Notes under the pieces: model-generated
Seen by the model: the letters and a program-made list of their open reading frames with translations, nothing else
What the model was told of the DNA's origin: nothing
Databases searched by the model: none
Shown here: one piece after another, positions 8,649 through 16,723 of the stretch
Layout of the letters: every line of letters starts with the position of its first letter
Numbering within the stretch: the first letter of the stretch is position 1
DNA from: Pseudomonadota bacterium
Lineage (GTDB): Bacteria; Pseudomonadota; Gammaproteobacteria; Xanthomonadales; Xanthomonadaceae
Reading direction: 5' to 3'
Assembly: GCA_023392975.1 (NCBI GenBank)
Contig: JAEWNA010000108.1
Coordinates: 1 to 24,272 of the forward strand
DNA length: 24,272 bases
Position numbers and translations under genes: made by a program

Positions 8649-8688
8649 TCCCCGCTTTCGCGGGGATGACGGGACCGGCATCGGTCCC
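8649..8688. repeat. REP-like hairpin plus second hairpin after hflC
   Basis: TCCCCGC-TTTC-GCGGGGA (8649-8666) reads on the minus strand as GTCATCCCCGCGAAAGCGGGG, a form common among proteobacterial extragenic repeats. It is followed by GGGACCG-GCAT-CGGTCCC (8671-8688). Both stems are perfect 7-bp arms with 4-nt loops. They begin about 7 nt beyond the hflC stop and may end or stabilise the hfl operon mRNA. There is no T-run. Confidence 0.7.
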
Positions 8689-8694
8689 GCCGCT

Positions 8695-9558
8695 TCAGCG
8701 ATCGCTGCGCATGTACTGCAGGAACGGATCGTCCTTGTCGAGCACGATCACCGACTGGCCGTCCTTGAACGAGGCGCGGTAGGCCTCGAGGCTGCGCTGG
8801 AAGGCGTAGAACGACGGGTCGGCGCCGGCGGCGCTCCCGTAGATGCGCGCAGCTTCGGCGTCGCCTTCACCGCGCAGTTTCTGCGCGTCGCGCTCGGCCT
8901 CGGCGAGGATCACCGCCTGGTCGCGGTCGGCCTGGGCGCGGATCTCGTTGGCCTGCTCCGCGCCCTCGGCGCGCAGCTTGCTCGCGACCTGCTGGCGCTG
9001 CGCGCTCATCCGGCGATAGACGTCGCGGATGACCTGGCTGTCGGTCGGCAGGTCGATCTGCTTGATCCGCAGGTCGATGATCGTCACGCCCAGCGTCGCG
9101 GCGCCCTTGTTGATCGTGGCGAGCTGCGTCCCCGCGAAGGTGCCGCGCTCGCCGGACACCACCTGGGACAGCGTGCGGGTGTTGATCTCGCTGCGCAGCG
9201 CGTCCTTGATGATCGGTTCGAGGCGGGCGACCGCAGCGGATTCGTCGCCGGCGGTCGCACGGTAGTAGGCGCGCACGTCCTTGATCCTGCCGACGGCGAA
9301 GAAGTCGACATTGACGTCCTTGCGCTCGGAGGTCAGGTAGCGCTCGGGCTCGGCCGGCAGCACCAGCAGGCGGGTGTCGTAGATGCGCGCGCTCTCGACC
9401 AGCGGCACCTTGAAGTGCAGGCCGGGCCGGAGGTCCGTGCGCACGACCTTGCCGAGGTTGAGGACGATCGCGGTATGGCCTTCCTGGACGACGAAGGTCG
9501 AGCTCAGCAGCGCGAACAGGGCGACCAGCGCGGCGGGAATCCAGAGCGGGAATCTCAT
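8695..9558 (-). CDS. hflC: FtsH protease modulator HflC
   Basis: SPFH/band-7 inner-membrane protein that forms the HflKC complex around FtsH and modulates its proteolysis. 287 residues from ATG 9558. There is one N-terminal membrane helix (about 6-23) followed by VVQEGHTAIVLNLGKV and the SPFH domain (RPGLHFKVPLVES). A long charged helix runs from about 190 to 250 (RAEGAEQANEIRAQADRDQAVILAEAERDA, alanine/glutamate-rich coiled coil). The C-terminal FYAFQRSLEAYRASF plus VLDKDDPFLQYM is typical of HflC. The ATG overlaps the hflK stop (ATGA), so the two are translationally coupled and made together. REP-like hairpins follow its stop. Confidence 0.96.
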   Translation of the reverse strand: MRFPLWIPAALVALFALLSSTFVVQEGHTAIVLNLGKVVRTDLRPGLHFKVPLVESARIYDTRLLVLPAEPERYLTSERKDVNVDFFAVGRIKDVRAYYRATAGDESAAVARLEPIIKDALRSEINTRTLSQVVSGERGTFAGTQLATINKGAATLGVTIIDLRIKQIDLPTDSQVIRDVYRRMSAQRQQVASKLRAEGAEQANEIRAQADRDQAVILAEAERDAQKLRGEGDAEAARIYGSAAGADPSFYAFQRSLEAYRASFKDGQSVIVLDKDDPFLQYMRSDR

Positions 9559-10691
9559 CGGCCTTCTCCATCGCGGCTGCCGCGCGGTCTGCGCACGGGG
9601 TCTTCGTCGGGCGTGCTGGTGACCGCGGGCGCGACCATCTCGGGCGGCGGCGCGGACATCGCCGGGGCGGGCGCGGCCGCCTGGCCGGGCGCGACCGGCA
9701 GGTAGAGCAGTTGGCGACTGTCGCCGCCGATCACCTTCCGGTTCTGCGCCAGCACCTGCTGCACGGTCTCCAGCCACAGCCGCTTGCGGGTGACCTCGGG
9801 TGCGCCGCGGTACTGCTGCAGCAGCAGGCTGAAGCGCGCGGCATCGCCGGTCGCGCGGGCGATGGACGCCGTCTTGTAGCCCTCGGCGACGGTGCGCGTG
9901 CGCGCGGCCTCGCCGCGGGCCTCCGGCACGATCTTCGCGGCGTAGGCGCGGGATTCGCTGATCAGGCGATCCTTGTCCTGTTGGGCGCTGTTGACGTCGT
10001 CGAACGCGGGCTTGACCTCTTCCGGCGGCCGCGCATTCGGCAGGTTGAGCTCGGTCACCACCAGGCCGGTCGTGTAGTCGTCGAGCGACTTCTGAAGGCG
10101 CGTGCGCGCAGCCACCGCGAGCGCGTCGCGAGCGCCGAGCACGGTGTCGAGCGGCGAGCGGCCGACCTGCTCGCGCACCGAGCTGAGCGTGGCTTCCTGG
10201 AGCACGTCCTCCGCGTCGCGGGTGCCGTACAGGGCCTGCCGGGCATCGCCGATCCGGTACTGCACGTTGAACTCGACGTTGACGATGTTCTCGTCGCTGG
10301 TCAGCACCGGCACGGTGCCGCTCCAGGTCTTGATCTCGGTGGCGTTGATCTTGCGCACCGTCTCGATCGGCCAGGGCAGCTTGAAGCCGGGTCCCGGGGA
10401 CATGATCCGCGAGAATTCGCCGAAGCGCAGGACGACGCCGCGCTCCTGCTCGGTCACCAGCACGAAGCTGGAGAAGGCGAGCCACAGCGCCACCAGCACC
10501 GGGATCCAGCGCAGCGGATTGCCTGCGCCGCCACCGCCGCCGTCGAACAGCCCGCGCAGCCGCGCGAGCCAGTCTTCGCCGCCGCCATCGCCGGGACGCT
10601 TGCGGCGCGCGTTCCAGGGGTCGCGCCCGCCGCCGGAGGGGGATTTGTCGCCGTTACCAGGGGTGCCGTTGCCGGGTGTATTCCAGGCCAT
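9555..10691 (-). CDS. hflK: FtsH protease modulator HflK
   Basis: 378 residues. The cytoplasmic N-terminus is glycine-rich (MAWNTPGNGTPGNGDKSPSG, later GGGGGAGNPLRW), as in HflK. It is followed by one membrane helix (about 61-78) and the SPFH domain starting VTEQERGVVLRFGEF. The helical region contains RLISESRAYAAKIVPEARGE and LLLQQYRGAPEVTRKRLWLE. The segment QVLAQNRKVIGGDSRQLLYLP marks the end of the conserved region. An Ala/Pro-rich periplasmic tail follows. It pairs with HflC to form the cage around FtsH, which is encoded in this window at 19796-21703. The stop overlaps the hflC start, and hflX lies 51 nt upstream on the same strand. Confidence 0.96.
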   Translation of the reverse strand: MAWNTPGNGTPGNGDKSPSGGGRDPWNARRKRPGDGGGEDWLARLRGLFDGGGGGAGNPLRWIPVLVALWLAFSSFVLVTEQERGVVLRFGEFSRIMSPGPGFKLPWPIETVRKINATEIKTWSGTVPVLTSDENIVNVEFNVQYRIGDARQALYGTRDAEDVLQEATLSSVREQVGRSPLDTVLGARDALAVAARTRLQKSLDDYTTGLVVTELNLPNARPPEEVKPAFDDVNSAQQDKDRLISESRAYAAKIVPEARGEAARTRTVAEGYKTASIARATGDAARFSLLLQQYRGAPEVTRKRLWLETVQQVLAQNRKVIGGDSRQLLYLPVAPGQAAAPAPAMSAPPPEMVAPAVTSTPDEDPVRRPRGSRDGEGR

Positions 10692-10742
10692 GCCTGCTCC
10701 GAAGCCGATATGCCACGCCGGGATGCGGGCGAGACCGGCAGT

Positions 10743-12095
10743 TTACAAGGTGTCGTCGTCCGTGCCCCGCGGCAACAGCGGCTCCAGCGCGTCGCCATCG
10801 GGGCCGGCGGCCAGTTTCTCGGCATCGCCCAGGGCCAGGTCGAGGTCCAGCGTCCAGCCGCCGTCGTCCTCGTGCGCCTCCGCGCGCACGGCCTCGAGCG
10901 CGTACAGGCGGGCGCGCAGCGCCCCCGCGCGTGCGGGCAGGCGCACCCGGCCGAGCGCGCGGCGCAGGCCCAGTCGCGCGACCAGCGCATCGCGCAGCAG
11001 GTCGAGGCCGAGGCCATCGCGGGCCGAAAGCCAGACGCGTTCGCGCGCGACCTCGTCCAGGCCGTGATCGACGGCCTCGCCTTCCTCGGTCGGCCGCACC
11101 GCGGGATCGTGTCGCGGCACCGCGCCCTCGATCCGGTCGATCTTGTTGAACACCAGCAGCTGCGGGATGTCGCCGGCGCCGACTTCGGCCAGCACCGCGT
11201 CGACCTGGCGGATGCGGTCGTCGCGATGCGGGTCGGCCGCGTCGATGACGTGCAGCAGCAGGTCGGCCTCGCGCGCTTCGGACAGGGTCGAGCGGAACGC
11301 GGCGACGAGGTCGTGCGGCAGGTCGCGGACGAAGCCGACGGTGTCGGCCAGCATCGCCGCACCGCCGGACAGCGCGATCCGGCGCACGGTGGGGTCGAGC
11401 GTGGCGAACAACTGGTCGGCGGCGTAGGCGCCGGCGCCGGTCAGCGCGTTGAACAGCGTGGACTTGCCGGCGTTGGTGTAGCCGACCAGCGCCACCCGCG
11501 GCAGTTCACTGCGCACGCGGGCGCGACGCATCTGGGTGTGCTGCACTTCGACCTTGTCGAGCCGGCGCTGCAGCTGCTCGACGCGCTTCTGCAGCAGGCG
11601 GCGATCGGTTTCGAGCTGGGTTTCGCCGGGGCCGCGCAGGCCGATGGAACCGCCGCGCTGGCGTTCGAGGTGGGTCCAGCCGCGCACGAGGCGCGTGGCC
11701 ATGTGCCGCAGCTGCGCGAGTTCGACCTGCAGCTTGCCTTCGTGGCTGCGCGCGCGCTGGGCGAAGATGTCGAGGATCAGGCCGGTACGGTCGACCACGC
11801 GGCGGCCGAGCGCCTTCTCGAGGTTGCGCTCCTGCACGGGCGAGAGCGTGTGGTTGACCAGCACCAGGTCGGCGCCGGTGGCGTCCGCGGCGACCTTGGC
11901 CTCTTCCAGCTTGCCGCTGCCGATCAGCATGGCGGCATTGGGGCGGTCGATGCGGGCATGCAGCAGCGCCGCGACGGTGGCGCCGGCGGAGCGGGCGAGA
12001 TCGGCGAATTCCTCCAGCACGTCGGCCTCGGGCGGGCCACCGGCGTGGGGCTGGATCAGCAGCGCGGTCTCGCCCTTGCGGGATCGTTCGAACAA
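10743..12095 (-). CDS. hflX: Ribosome-associated GTPase HflX
   Basis: GTPase that binds 50S/70S ribosomes and splits stalled ribosomes, notably under stress. 450 residues from a TTG at 12095, which gives the family-typical N-terminus (M)FERSRKGETALLIQP. An ATG 20 codons further upstream is possible but adds non-conserved sequence. The N-terminal HflX domain includes NAAMLIGSGKLEE and LVNHTLSPVQERNLEKAL. The linker GPGETQLETDRR (155-166) is diagnostic of the family. G motifs are GYTNAGKS (205-212), DTVGF (251-255) and NKID (317-320). It lies between hfq and hflK, the classic order. The hfq-hflX gap is 121 nt, so an extra promoter for hflX is possible. Confidence 0.95.
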   Translation of the reverse strand: MFERSRKGETALLIQPHAGGPPEADVLEEFADLARSAGATVAALLHARIDRPNAAMLIGSGKLEEAKVAADATGADLVLVNHTLSPVQERNLEKALGRRVVDRTGLILDIFAQRARSHEGKLQVELAQLRHMATRLVRGWTHLERQRGGSIGLRGPGETQLETDRRLLQKRVEQLQRRLDKVEVQHTQMRRARVRSELPRVALVGYTNAGKSTLFNALTGAGAYAADQLFATLDPTVRRIALSGGAAMLADTVGFVRDLPHDLVAAFRSTLSEAREADLLLHVIDAADPHRDDRIRQVDAVLAEVGAGDIPQLLVFNKIDRIEGAVPRHDPAVRPTEEGEAVDHGLDEVARERVWLSARDGLGLDLLRDALVARLGLRRALGRVRLPARAGALRARLYALEAVRAEAHEDDGGWTLDLDLALGDAEKLAAGPDGDALEPLLPRGTDDDTL

Positions 12096-12216
12096 ACCGG
12101 GAGTTCCACGGGACAGGACGCGCAGTATGCCGTCTGCGGCGCCGGAGCGCCGCACCCGGACGGGCCGGGATCGCCACGGACACCCGGACGGGCGTCCGCG
12201 GCGTCAGTCGCGATCG

Positions 12217-12501
12217 TCAGTCCTGCTCGTCCATCGGGCCACCCGGCGCGTCGTCCGACTCGGTGGCGTGCACGTAGCCGCCGCCCGGGCCCACGCGCAC
12301 GTTGCGCGCCGGCACGACGGTGGAGATGGCGTGCTTGTAGACCATCTGGCTGACGGTGTTGCGCAGCAGGACGACGAACTGGTCGAAGGATTCGATCGTG
12401 CCCTGCAGCTTGATGCCGTTGACGAGATAGATGGAGACCGGAACGCGCTCGCGGCGCAACGCGTTCAGGAAAGGATCCTGCAAAGACTGCCCTTTCGACA
12501 T
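12217..12501 (-). CDS. hfq: RNA chaperone Hfq
   Basis: Hexameric Sm-like protein that pairs small RNAs with mRNAs. 94 residues from ATG 12501, with a good ribosome site (GGGGAG about 5 nt before the start). The Sm core is nearly invariant: KGQSLQDPFLNALRRERVPV, VNGIKLQGTIESFDQFVVLL and VYKHAISTVVPARNV (Sm2 motif YKHA). The C-terminal tail is short, acidic and flexible (ESDDAPGGPMDEQD). An in-frame ATG 13 codons upstream (12540) lacks conservation and is rejected. The 170-bp gap to miaA is less GC-rich than its surroundings and probably contains an hfq promoter, but I cannot name one with confidence. Confidence 0.98.
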   Translation of the reverse strand: MSKGQSLQDPFLNALRRERVPVSIYLVNGIKLQGTIESFDQFVVLLRNTVSQMVYKHAISTVVPARNVRVGPGGGYVHATESDDAPGGPMDEQD

Positions 12502-12671
12502 GGTGCTCCCCGTTCTGGGTCTTGTTATTGGCTGGAACATGACTGCGGTGATTGCTCTGTTGTCGAGAAATGCGACAAGCCGGCCTTGCGCCCGTGACGG
12601 CGACGCGGCACTCCCCTGCCGGACCCCGATGGTTGCATAAATGGCAGCTGACCGGAAGCCGGCCGATGGGG

Positions 12672-13643
12672 TCAGTCGATGGCGGCGGTCGCGGAGAGGA
12701 AGCCGTTGAGCGCCATTTCAAGACGATCGCGGGCGTTTTCCGGATCGAACCAGCGCAGGTCGTGCTGCCCGCGCAGCCAGGTGAGCTGGCGCTTGGCGAG
12801 CTGGCGGGTGGCGAAGATGCCGCGATCGCGGAAGGTCGCGGCATCGGTGGCACCGTCCAGATGCTCCCAGGCCTGGCGGTAGCCGACCGCGCGCAGCGCC
12901 GGCAGGTCCAGCAGCGCCGGATGGTCGCGCAGCGCCGGCAGCGCGCGCAGGGCGCGGACCTCGTCGAGGAAACCGGCGGCCAGCATGGCATCGAAGCGGC
13001 GCTCGATCCTGGCGTGCAGCACCGCACGATCGGCCGGGGCGATCGCCAGCCGCAGCACCCGGCACGGAAAGCGCGGTCCGGCCGCGGCGCCGCGCTGCCA
13101 GGCGCTGATCGGCCGCCCGCTGACCCGGTAGACCTCCAGCGCACGCCGGATGCGCTGCGGGTCGGTGGCGTGGATGCGCGCGGCGGCGACGGGATCGACT
13201 CGCGCCAGCTCATCGTGCAGCGCCGCCCAGCCGCGTTCGGCGGCCTCGGCGTCGAGCCGGGCGCGCACCGCGTCATCGGCCTCGGGCATCGCCGACAGGC
13301 CGTCGAGCAGCGCGCGGAAGTACAGACCGGTGCCGCCGGCGAGGATCGGCAGTCGCCCGCGGGTGACGATGTCCTCGACCGCAGCGCGCGCATCGGCGGC
13401 GAACTCGGCCGCCGAATACGGCTGCCACGGATCGCGGACATCGATCAGGTGGTGCGGCACGGCCGCCAGTTCCGCCGCCGTCGGCTTGGCCGCACCGATG
13501 TCCAGCCCGCGATAGACCAGCGCCGAATCGACGCTGACGATCTCGCCGCCGAACCGCGCCGCCCAGTCCAGCGCGAGCGCGGTCTTGCCCGACGCGGTCG
13601 GGCCCATCAGCGCGATGGCGAGGGGGCGGGTGTCGGCGGGCAT
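12672..13643 (-). CDS. miaA: tRNA dimethylallyltransferase MiaA
   Basis: Transfers the dimethylallyl group to N6 of A37 in tRNAs reading UNN codons. 323 residues from ATG 13643, giving MPADTRPLAIALMGPTASGK with the P-loop at 14-21. Other hallmarks are EIVSVDSALVYRGLDIGAAKP (catalytic Asp region), HHLIDVRDPWQPYSAAEF, ILAGGTGLYFRALLDGL, the RIRRALEVYRVSGRPIS stretch, and AVGYRQAWEHLDG. Longer frames upstream overlap the preceding gene and are rejected. The gene lies directly upstream of hfq, as in E. coli. Its substrate pool includes tRNA-Phe(GAA), which is encoded at 4534-4609. The preceding 100-aa gene ends only 2 nt before its start, so the two are probably co-transcribed. Confidence 0.97.
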   Translation of the reverse strand: MPADTRPLAIALMGPTASGKTALALDWAARFGGEIVSVDSALVYRGLDIGAAKPTAAELAAVPHHLIDVRDPWQPYSAAEFAADARAAVEDIVTRGRLPILAGGTGLYFRALLDGLSAMPEADDAVRARLDAEAAERGWAALHDELARVDPVAAARIHATDPQRIRRALEVYRVSGRPISAWQRGAAAGPRFPCRVLRLAIAPADRAVLHARIERRFDAMLAAGFLDEVRALRALPALRDHPALLDLPALRAVGYRQAWEHLDGATDAATFRDRGIFATRQLAKRQLTWLRGQHDLRWFDPENARDRLEMALNGFLSATAAID

Positions 13644-13645
13644 GC

Positions 13646-13948
13646 TTAGAGCGTGCCGAAGCGCGCCGCATCGCCCTCGGAGGCGACGACCTCGAACGCG
13701 CGCAATGCCGGCCAGACGGGCGGATGCGCACGGATCCATTCGGCACCGAGGTAATCCATGCACGATTTGCCATCCAGCAATCGCACCAAGGCCTCGGAAG
13801 AATCCGCCTGTAGCAGGTCATGTGCCCGGCCCATGACCTCCTCCGCTTCAGGCGAGGCATCTGTCCCCAGTGCCTCGCCCCATTCCTTCTGAATGGCCGA
13901 CACCACTAGTCCCCCTGCCTTCCGCAAAGGCGAACGCTGTCGCGGCAT
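13646..13948 (-). CDS. Hypothetical protein between putP and miaA
   Basis: 100 residues if ATG 13948 is used. That start follows the putP stop by 3 nt and the frame ends 2 nt before the miaA ATG, so it fits tightly between the two genes. No good ribosome site precedes the ATG. Alternative GTG starts near residue 14 (GTGGTGTCGGCC) are possible. The product is predicted soluble, helical and acidic in the middle (SPEAEEVMGRAHDLLQ, then SSEALVRLLDGKSCMDYLG), ending HPPVWPALRAFEVVASEGDA. I recognise no family. Codons are less GC-rich at third positions than in neighbouring genes (for example GCA, CCT, TCT), a possible sign of more recent acquisition. It could be a spurious frame, but the packing argues for a real gene. 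Confidence 0.6.
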   Translation of the reverse strand: MPRQRSPLRKAGGLVVSAIQKEWGEALGTDASPEAEEVMGRAHDLLQADSSEALVRLLDGKSCMDYLGAEWIRAHPPVWPALRAFEVVASEGDAARFGTL

Positions 13949-13951
13949 GCA

Positions 13952-15460
13952 TCAGTACCCATGTACCTTCAGCGTCTCCTGCACGCCGCGGTGCCGGAAC
14001 AGCACGTCGTCGGACGGCGGCTTGCCGAGCCGGCTGACGACGACGATCGCGACGATCGCGGCGATCACGCCCGGCACCATTTCGTACAGGCGGCTGCCGT
14101 ACTGCTTGACCGCGATCTCCTTCCACAGGATCACGGTCGCGGCGCCGGCGATCATGCCGGCGAGCGCGCCGTTGCGGGTCATGCGTCCCCAGAACAGCGA
14201 GCACAGCACCACCGGCCCGAACGCGGCACCGAAGCCGGCCCAGGCATACGACACGAGGCCGAGCACCTTGCTGTCCGGGTCGCGCGCGATCCAGATCGCC
14301 AGCAGCGCCACCGACAGCACCATCGCGCGGCCGAACCACACCAGTTCGCGCTGGCCGGCCTTCGGGCGCAGGAAGCCCTTGTAGAAGTCTTCGGTCAGTG
14401 CGCTGGAGCACACCAGCAACTGGCAGGACAGCGTGCTCATGATCGCGGCGAGGATGGCCGAGAGCAGCACGCCGGCGACCCACGGGTTGAACAGCACGCT
14501 CGCGAGCTGGATGAAGACGCGCTCGGAATTCTCGGCGACCGGACCGACCTGGTCGGGATGTTCGGCGAAGTAGGCGTTGCCGAAGAAGCCGACCGCCATC
14601 GCACCGAGCAGGCACAGCACCATCCAGCTCATGCCGATGCGGCGCGCCTTGGGGATGGTGGTCAGCGAGTCGGCCGCCATGAAGCGCGCCAGCACGTGCG
14701 GCTGGCCGAAATAGCCCAGGCCCCACGCCAACAGGGAAACGATGCCGATCGCCCCCAGCGTGCCGCCCTTGAACCAGTCGAGCTTGCCCGGGTCGACCTG
14801 TTCGATCAGCGCGAGGCTCGGCGACAGCCCGCCGCTGCCGAGCACGACCATGATCGGCGTCAGCACCAGCGCGAAGATCATCAGCGACGCCTGCACGGTG
14901 TCGGTCCAGCTCACCGCGAGGAAGCCGCCGATCAGCGTGTAGAGGATGGTCGCGGCCGCGCCCCACCACAGCGCCTGCGCATACGGCACGCCGAACACGC
15001 TTTCGAACAGCCGCGCGCCGGCGACGATGCCGCTGGCGCAGTACACCGCGAAGAACACGAGGATGACCACGGCCGAAAACACGCGCAGCAGCTTCTGGCG
15101 GTCTTCGAAGCGGTGGGTGAAATAGTCCGGCAGCGTCAACGCGTTGCGGGTGCGCTCGGTGTAGACGCGCAGCGGGCCGGCGACGAACTTCCAGTTGCAC
15201 CAGGCGCCAGCGACCAGCCCCAGCGCGATCCACGCCTCGGACACGCCGCCGGCATAGAGCGCGCCCGGCAGGCCCATCAGCAGCCAGCCGCTCATGTCGG
15301 ACGCACCGGCCGAAAGCGCGGTGACCACGCTGCCCAGCGAGCGTCCGCCGAGGATGTAGTCGTCGAAGCTGCGGGTCGAGCGCCAGGCCCACACGCCGAT
15401 CAGGATCATGGCGACGAGGTAGACGCCGAAGGTGATGAGCAGCGGCTGGCCTGCGGTCAT
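13952..15460 (-). CDS. putP: Sodium/proline symporter PutP
   Basis: Inner-membrane Na+-coupled L-proline uptake protein of the SSS family. 502 residues from ATG 15460, the same length as E. coli PutP, with about 13 hydrophobic segments. The signature FDDYILGGRSLGSVVTALSAG places Arg40 and Asp55 (in SAGASDMSGW) at the E. coli numbers; Asp55 is essential for Na+ binding in E. coli. Later motifs are SWTDTVQASLMIFALVLTPI, GLGYFGQPHVLARFMAA and SAILAAIMSTLSCQLLVCSS. No putA is in this window, so proline oxidation must be encoded elsewhere. It is divergent from the AlkB-like gene, with a 133-bp shared upstream region, and is followed by the unknown 100-aa gene and miaA. An in-frame extension upstream is rejected as GC-rich read-through. 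Confidence 0.96.
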   Translation of the reverse strand: MTAGQPLLITFGVYLVAMILIGVWAWRSTRSFDDYILGGRSLGSVVTALSAGASDMSGWLLMGLPGALYAGGVSEAWIALGLVAGAWCNWKFVAGPLRVYTERTRNALTLPDYFTHRFEDRQKLLRVFSAVVILVFFAVYCASGIVAGARLFESVFGVPYAQALWWGAAATILYTLIGGFLAVSWTDTVQASLMIFALVLTPIMVVLGSGGLSPSLALIEQVDPGKLDWFKGGTLGAIGIVSLLAWGLGYFGQPHVLARFMAADSLTTIPKARRIGMSWMVLCLLGAMAVGFFGNAYFAEHPDQVGPVAENSERVFIQLASVLFNPWVAGVLLSAILAAIMSTLSCQLLVCSSALTEDFYKGFLRPKAGQRELVWFGRAMVLSVALLAIWIARDPDSKVLGLVSYAWAGFGAAFGPVVLCSLFWGRMTRNGALAGMIAGAATVILWKEIAVKQYGSRLYEMVPGVIAAIVAIVVVSRLGKPPSDDVLFRHRGVQETLKVHGY

Positions 15461-15593
15461 GCGCGGTTCCGGGCGGCGATCGGGCGGGATCGGGAAGCGG
15501 CGAGGATACCCCGGGCCGCCGCCGGGCGTCGCCGGGTTGTACATCGCGCCCGGGGGCGTAGGCTGGCGCCTCGTCCCCGCCCCGACGACGCCC

Positions 15594-16682
15594 ATGCCGG
15601 CCTGGAAACGCTACGCCTTCCTGTTCGTGTTCGTGGTCCCGGCGCTGATGCCGACGGCCTCCTGGCTGGGCGCGCGCAGCGGCCGGCCCGACCTGATGGC
15701 GTGGTTCCCGCTGTTCTTCCTGTTCGTGCTGCTGCCGCTGGCCGACCACGCGCTGGGCCACGATCCGCGCAATCCCGACGCGGCCGAAACACCGGTGCTC
15801 GAGTGCGACCGCTGGTTCGCAGCGATGACGTTGGCGGCGCTGCCGGCACAGTTCGGCGTGATGCTGTGGTCCGGCTGGCACTTCGTCCACACCGTGTCCG
15901 GCCCGATCGGCATCGCGGGGTGGCTGCTGTCGCAGGGCATCGTCGGCGGCGTGCTCGCGATCAACGTCGCCCACGAATTGATCCACAAGGACACGCGGCT
16001 GGAACGCGCGGCCGGCGGCCTGCTGCTGACCAGCGTCGGCTACCACGGCTTCAAGGTCGAGCACGTGCGCGGGCATCACGTGCACGTGTCCACGCCCGAG
16101 GACGCCTCCAGCGCGCGCTTCCGGCAGTCGCTGTGGCACTTCCTGCCCCGCGCCCTCGTCCGCAACACCGCGAACGCCTGGCGGCTGGAGGCGCGCAGGC
16201 TCGCCGCGCAGGGGCGCCCGTGGTGGAGCCCGCGCAACGAACTGCTGGGCTGGAGCGCGCTGTGGTGCCTGCTGCTCGCCGGCGTCGCGGGGTGGCTGGG
16301 GCCGGTGGGGGCCGTCTACTTCGTCGTGCAGGGCGTCATCGCCGCCTGTGCGCTGGAGATCATCAACTACATCGAACACTACGGCCTGGAACGGCGGCGC
16401 CTGCCCGACGGCCGCTACGAGCGCACGACGCACCTGCATTCGTGGAACTCCGACTACCTGCTGAGCAACCTGCTGCTGTTCCACCTGCAGCGGCATTCGG
16501 ACCACCACGAGACCCCGCGCCGTCGCTACCAGACATTGCTCCATCACGCCGACAGCCCGCAGCTGCCGGGCGGATACGCAGCGATGTTCCTGCTCGCGCT
16601 GTGCCCGCCGCTGTGGTTCCGGATCGTGGACCCTCGGGTGCAGGCGTTCCACCGCCGCGAGCCCCCATTGCGCACCTCCTGA
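15594..16682 (+). CDS. AlkB-type membrane-bound di-iron alkane monooxygenase
   Basis: Integral membrane non-haem di-iron hydroxylase, expected to oxidise the terminal carbon of alkanes or related fatty chains. 362 residues from ATG 15594. There are about six hydrophobic segments in the N-terminal two-thirds. The histidine clusters are all present: HELIH (127-131), EHVRGHHVHV (about 156-165), NYIEHYGLE (258-266) and LQRHSDHH (298-305). The NYIEHYG motif separates AlkB from desaturases. It is shorter than the roughly 400-aa Pseudomonas AlkB. No rubredoxin or rubredoxin reductase gene is nearby, so electron donors must come from elsewhere. A weak TTGTAC/TAGGCT pair (15537-15564, 16-nt spacer) is the only promoter hint. 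Alkane specificity is inferred from family membership. Confidence 0.92.
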   Translation: MPAWKRYAFLFVFVVPALMPTASWLGARSGRPDLMAWFPLFFLFVLLPLADHALGHDPRNPDAAETPVLECDRWFAAMTLAALPAQFGVMLWSGWHFVHTVSGPIGIAGWLLSQGIVGGVLAINVAHELIHKDTRLERAAGGLLLTSVGYHGFKVEHVRGHHVHVSTPEDASSARFRQSLWHFLPRALVRNTANAWRLEARRLAAQGRPWWSPRNELLGWSALWCLLLAGVAGWLGPVGAVYFVVQGVIAACALEIINYIEHYGLERRRLPDGRYERTTHLHSWNSDYLLSNLLLFHLQRHSDHHETPRRRYQTLLHHADSPQLPGGYAAMFLLALCPPLWFRIVDPRVQAFHRREPPLRTS

Positions 16683-16684
16683 CG

Positions 16685-16705
16685 GATCGGCATCCTCGGC
16701 CGATC
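16685..16705 (+). terminator. Weak stem-loop between the AlkB-like gene and the next gene
   Basis: GATCGGC (16685-16691) and GCCGATC (16699-16705) form a 7-bp perfect stem with a 7-nt loop, 2 nt after the AlkB stop and followed by TTCCC. No T-run is present. It may attenuate rather than end transcription into the gene at 16724. Confidence 0.3.
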
Positions 16706-16723
16706 TTCCCGGGGAACGACGCC

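Larger units (their letters stand above)
8091..8694. other. 604-bp gene-free stretch between the metalloprotease gene and hflC
   Basis: No open frame in this interval has a recognisable domain, ribosome site or plausible composition. In E. coli a small DUF2065 gene (yjeT) lies between hflC and purA; I see no equivalent here. The interval holds an inverted repeat at 8158-8201, the REP-like hairpins at 8649-8688 and, presumably, the protease promoter. I could not pick a convincing -35/-10 pair. Confidence 0.6.

Noticed and set aside
12153..12193. 13-nt direct repeat CACCCGGACGGGC between hflX and hfq
   Set aside because: Two copies 28 nt apart in very GC-rich DNA; no further copies or dyad symmetry, so probably chance.
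9711..12353. 880-codon plus-strand open frame across hflK, hflX and hfq
   Set aside because: It is antisense to three firmly identified genes; the translation is His/Gln/Arg/Ala-rich low-complexity sequence typical of high-GC shadow frames.
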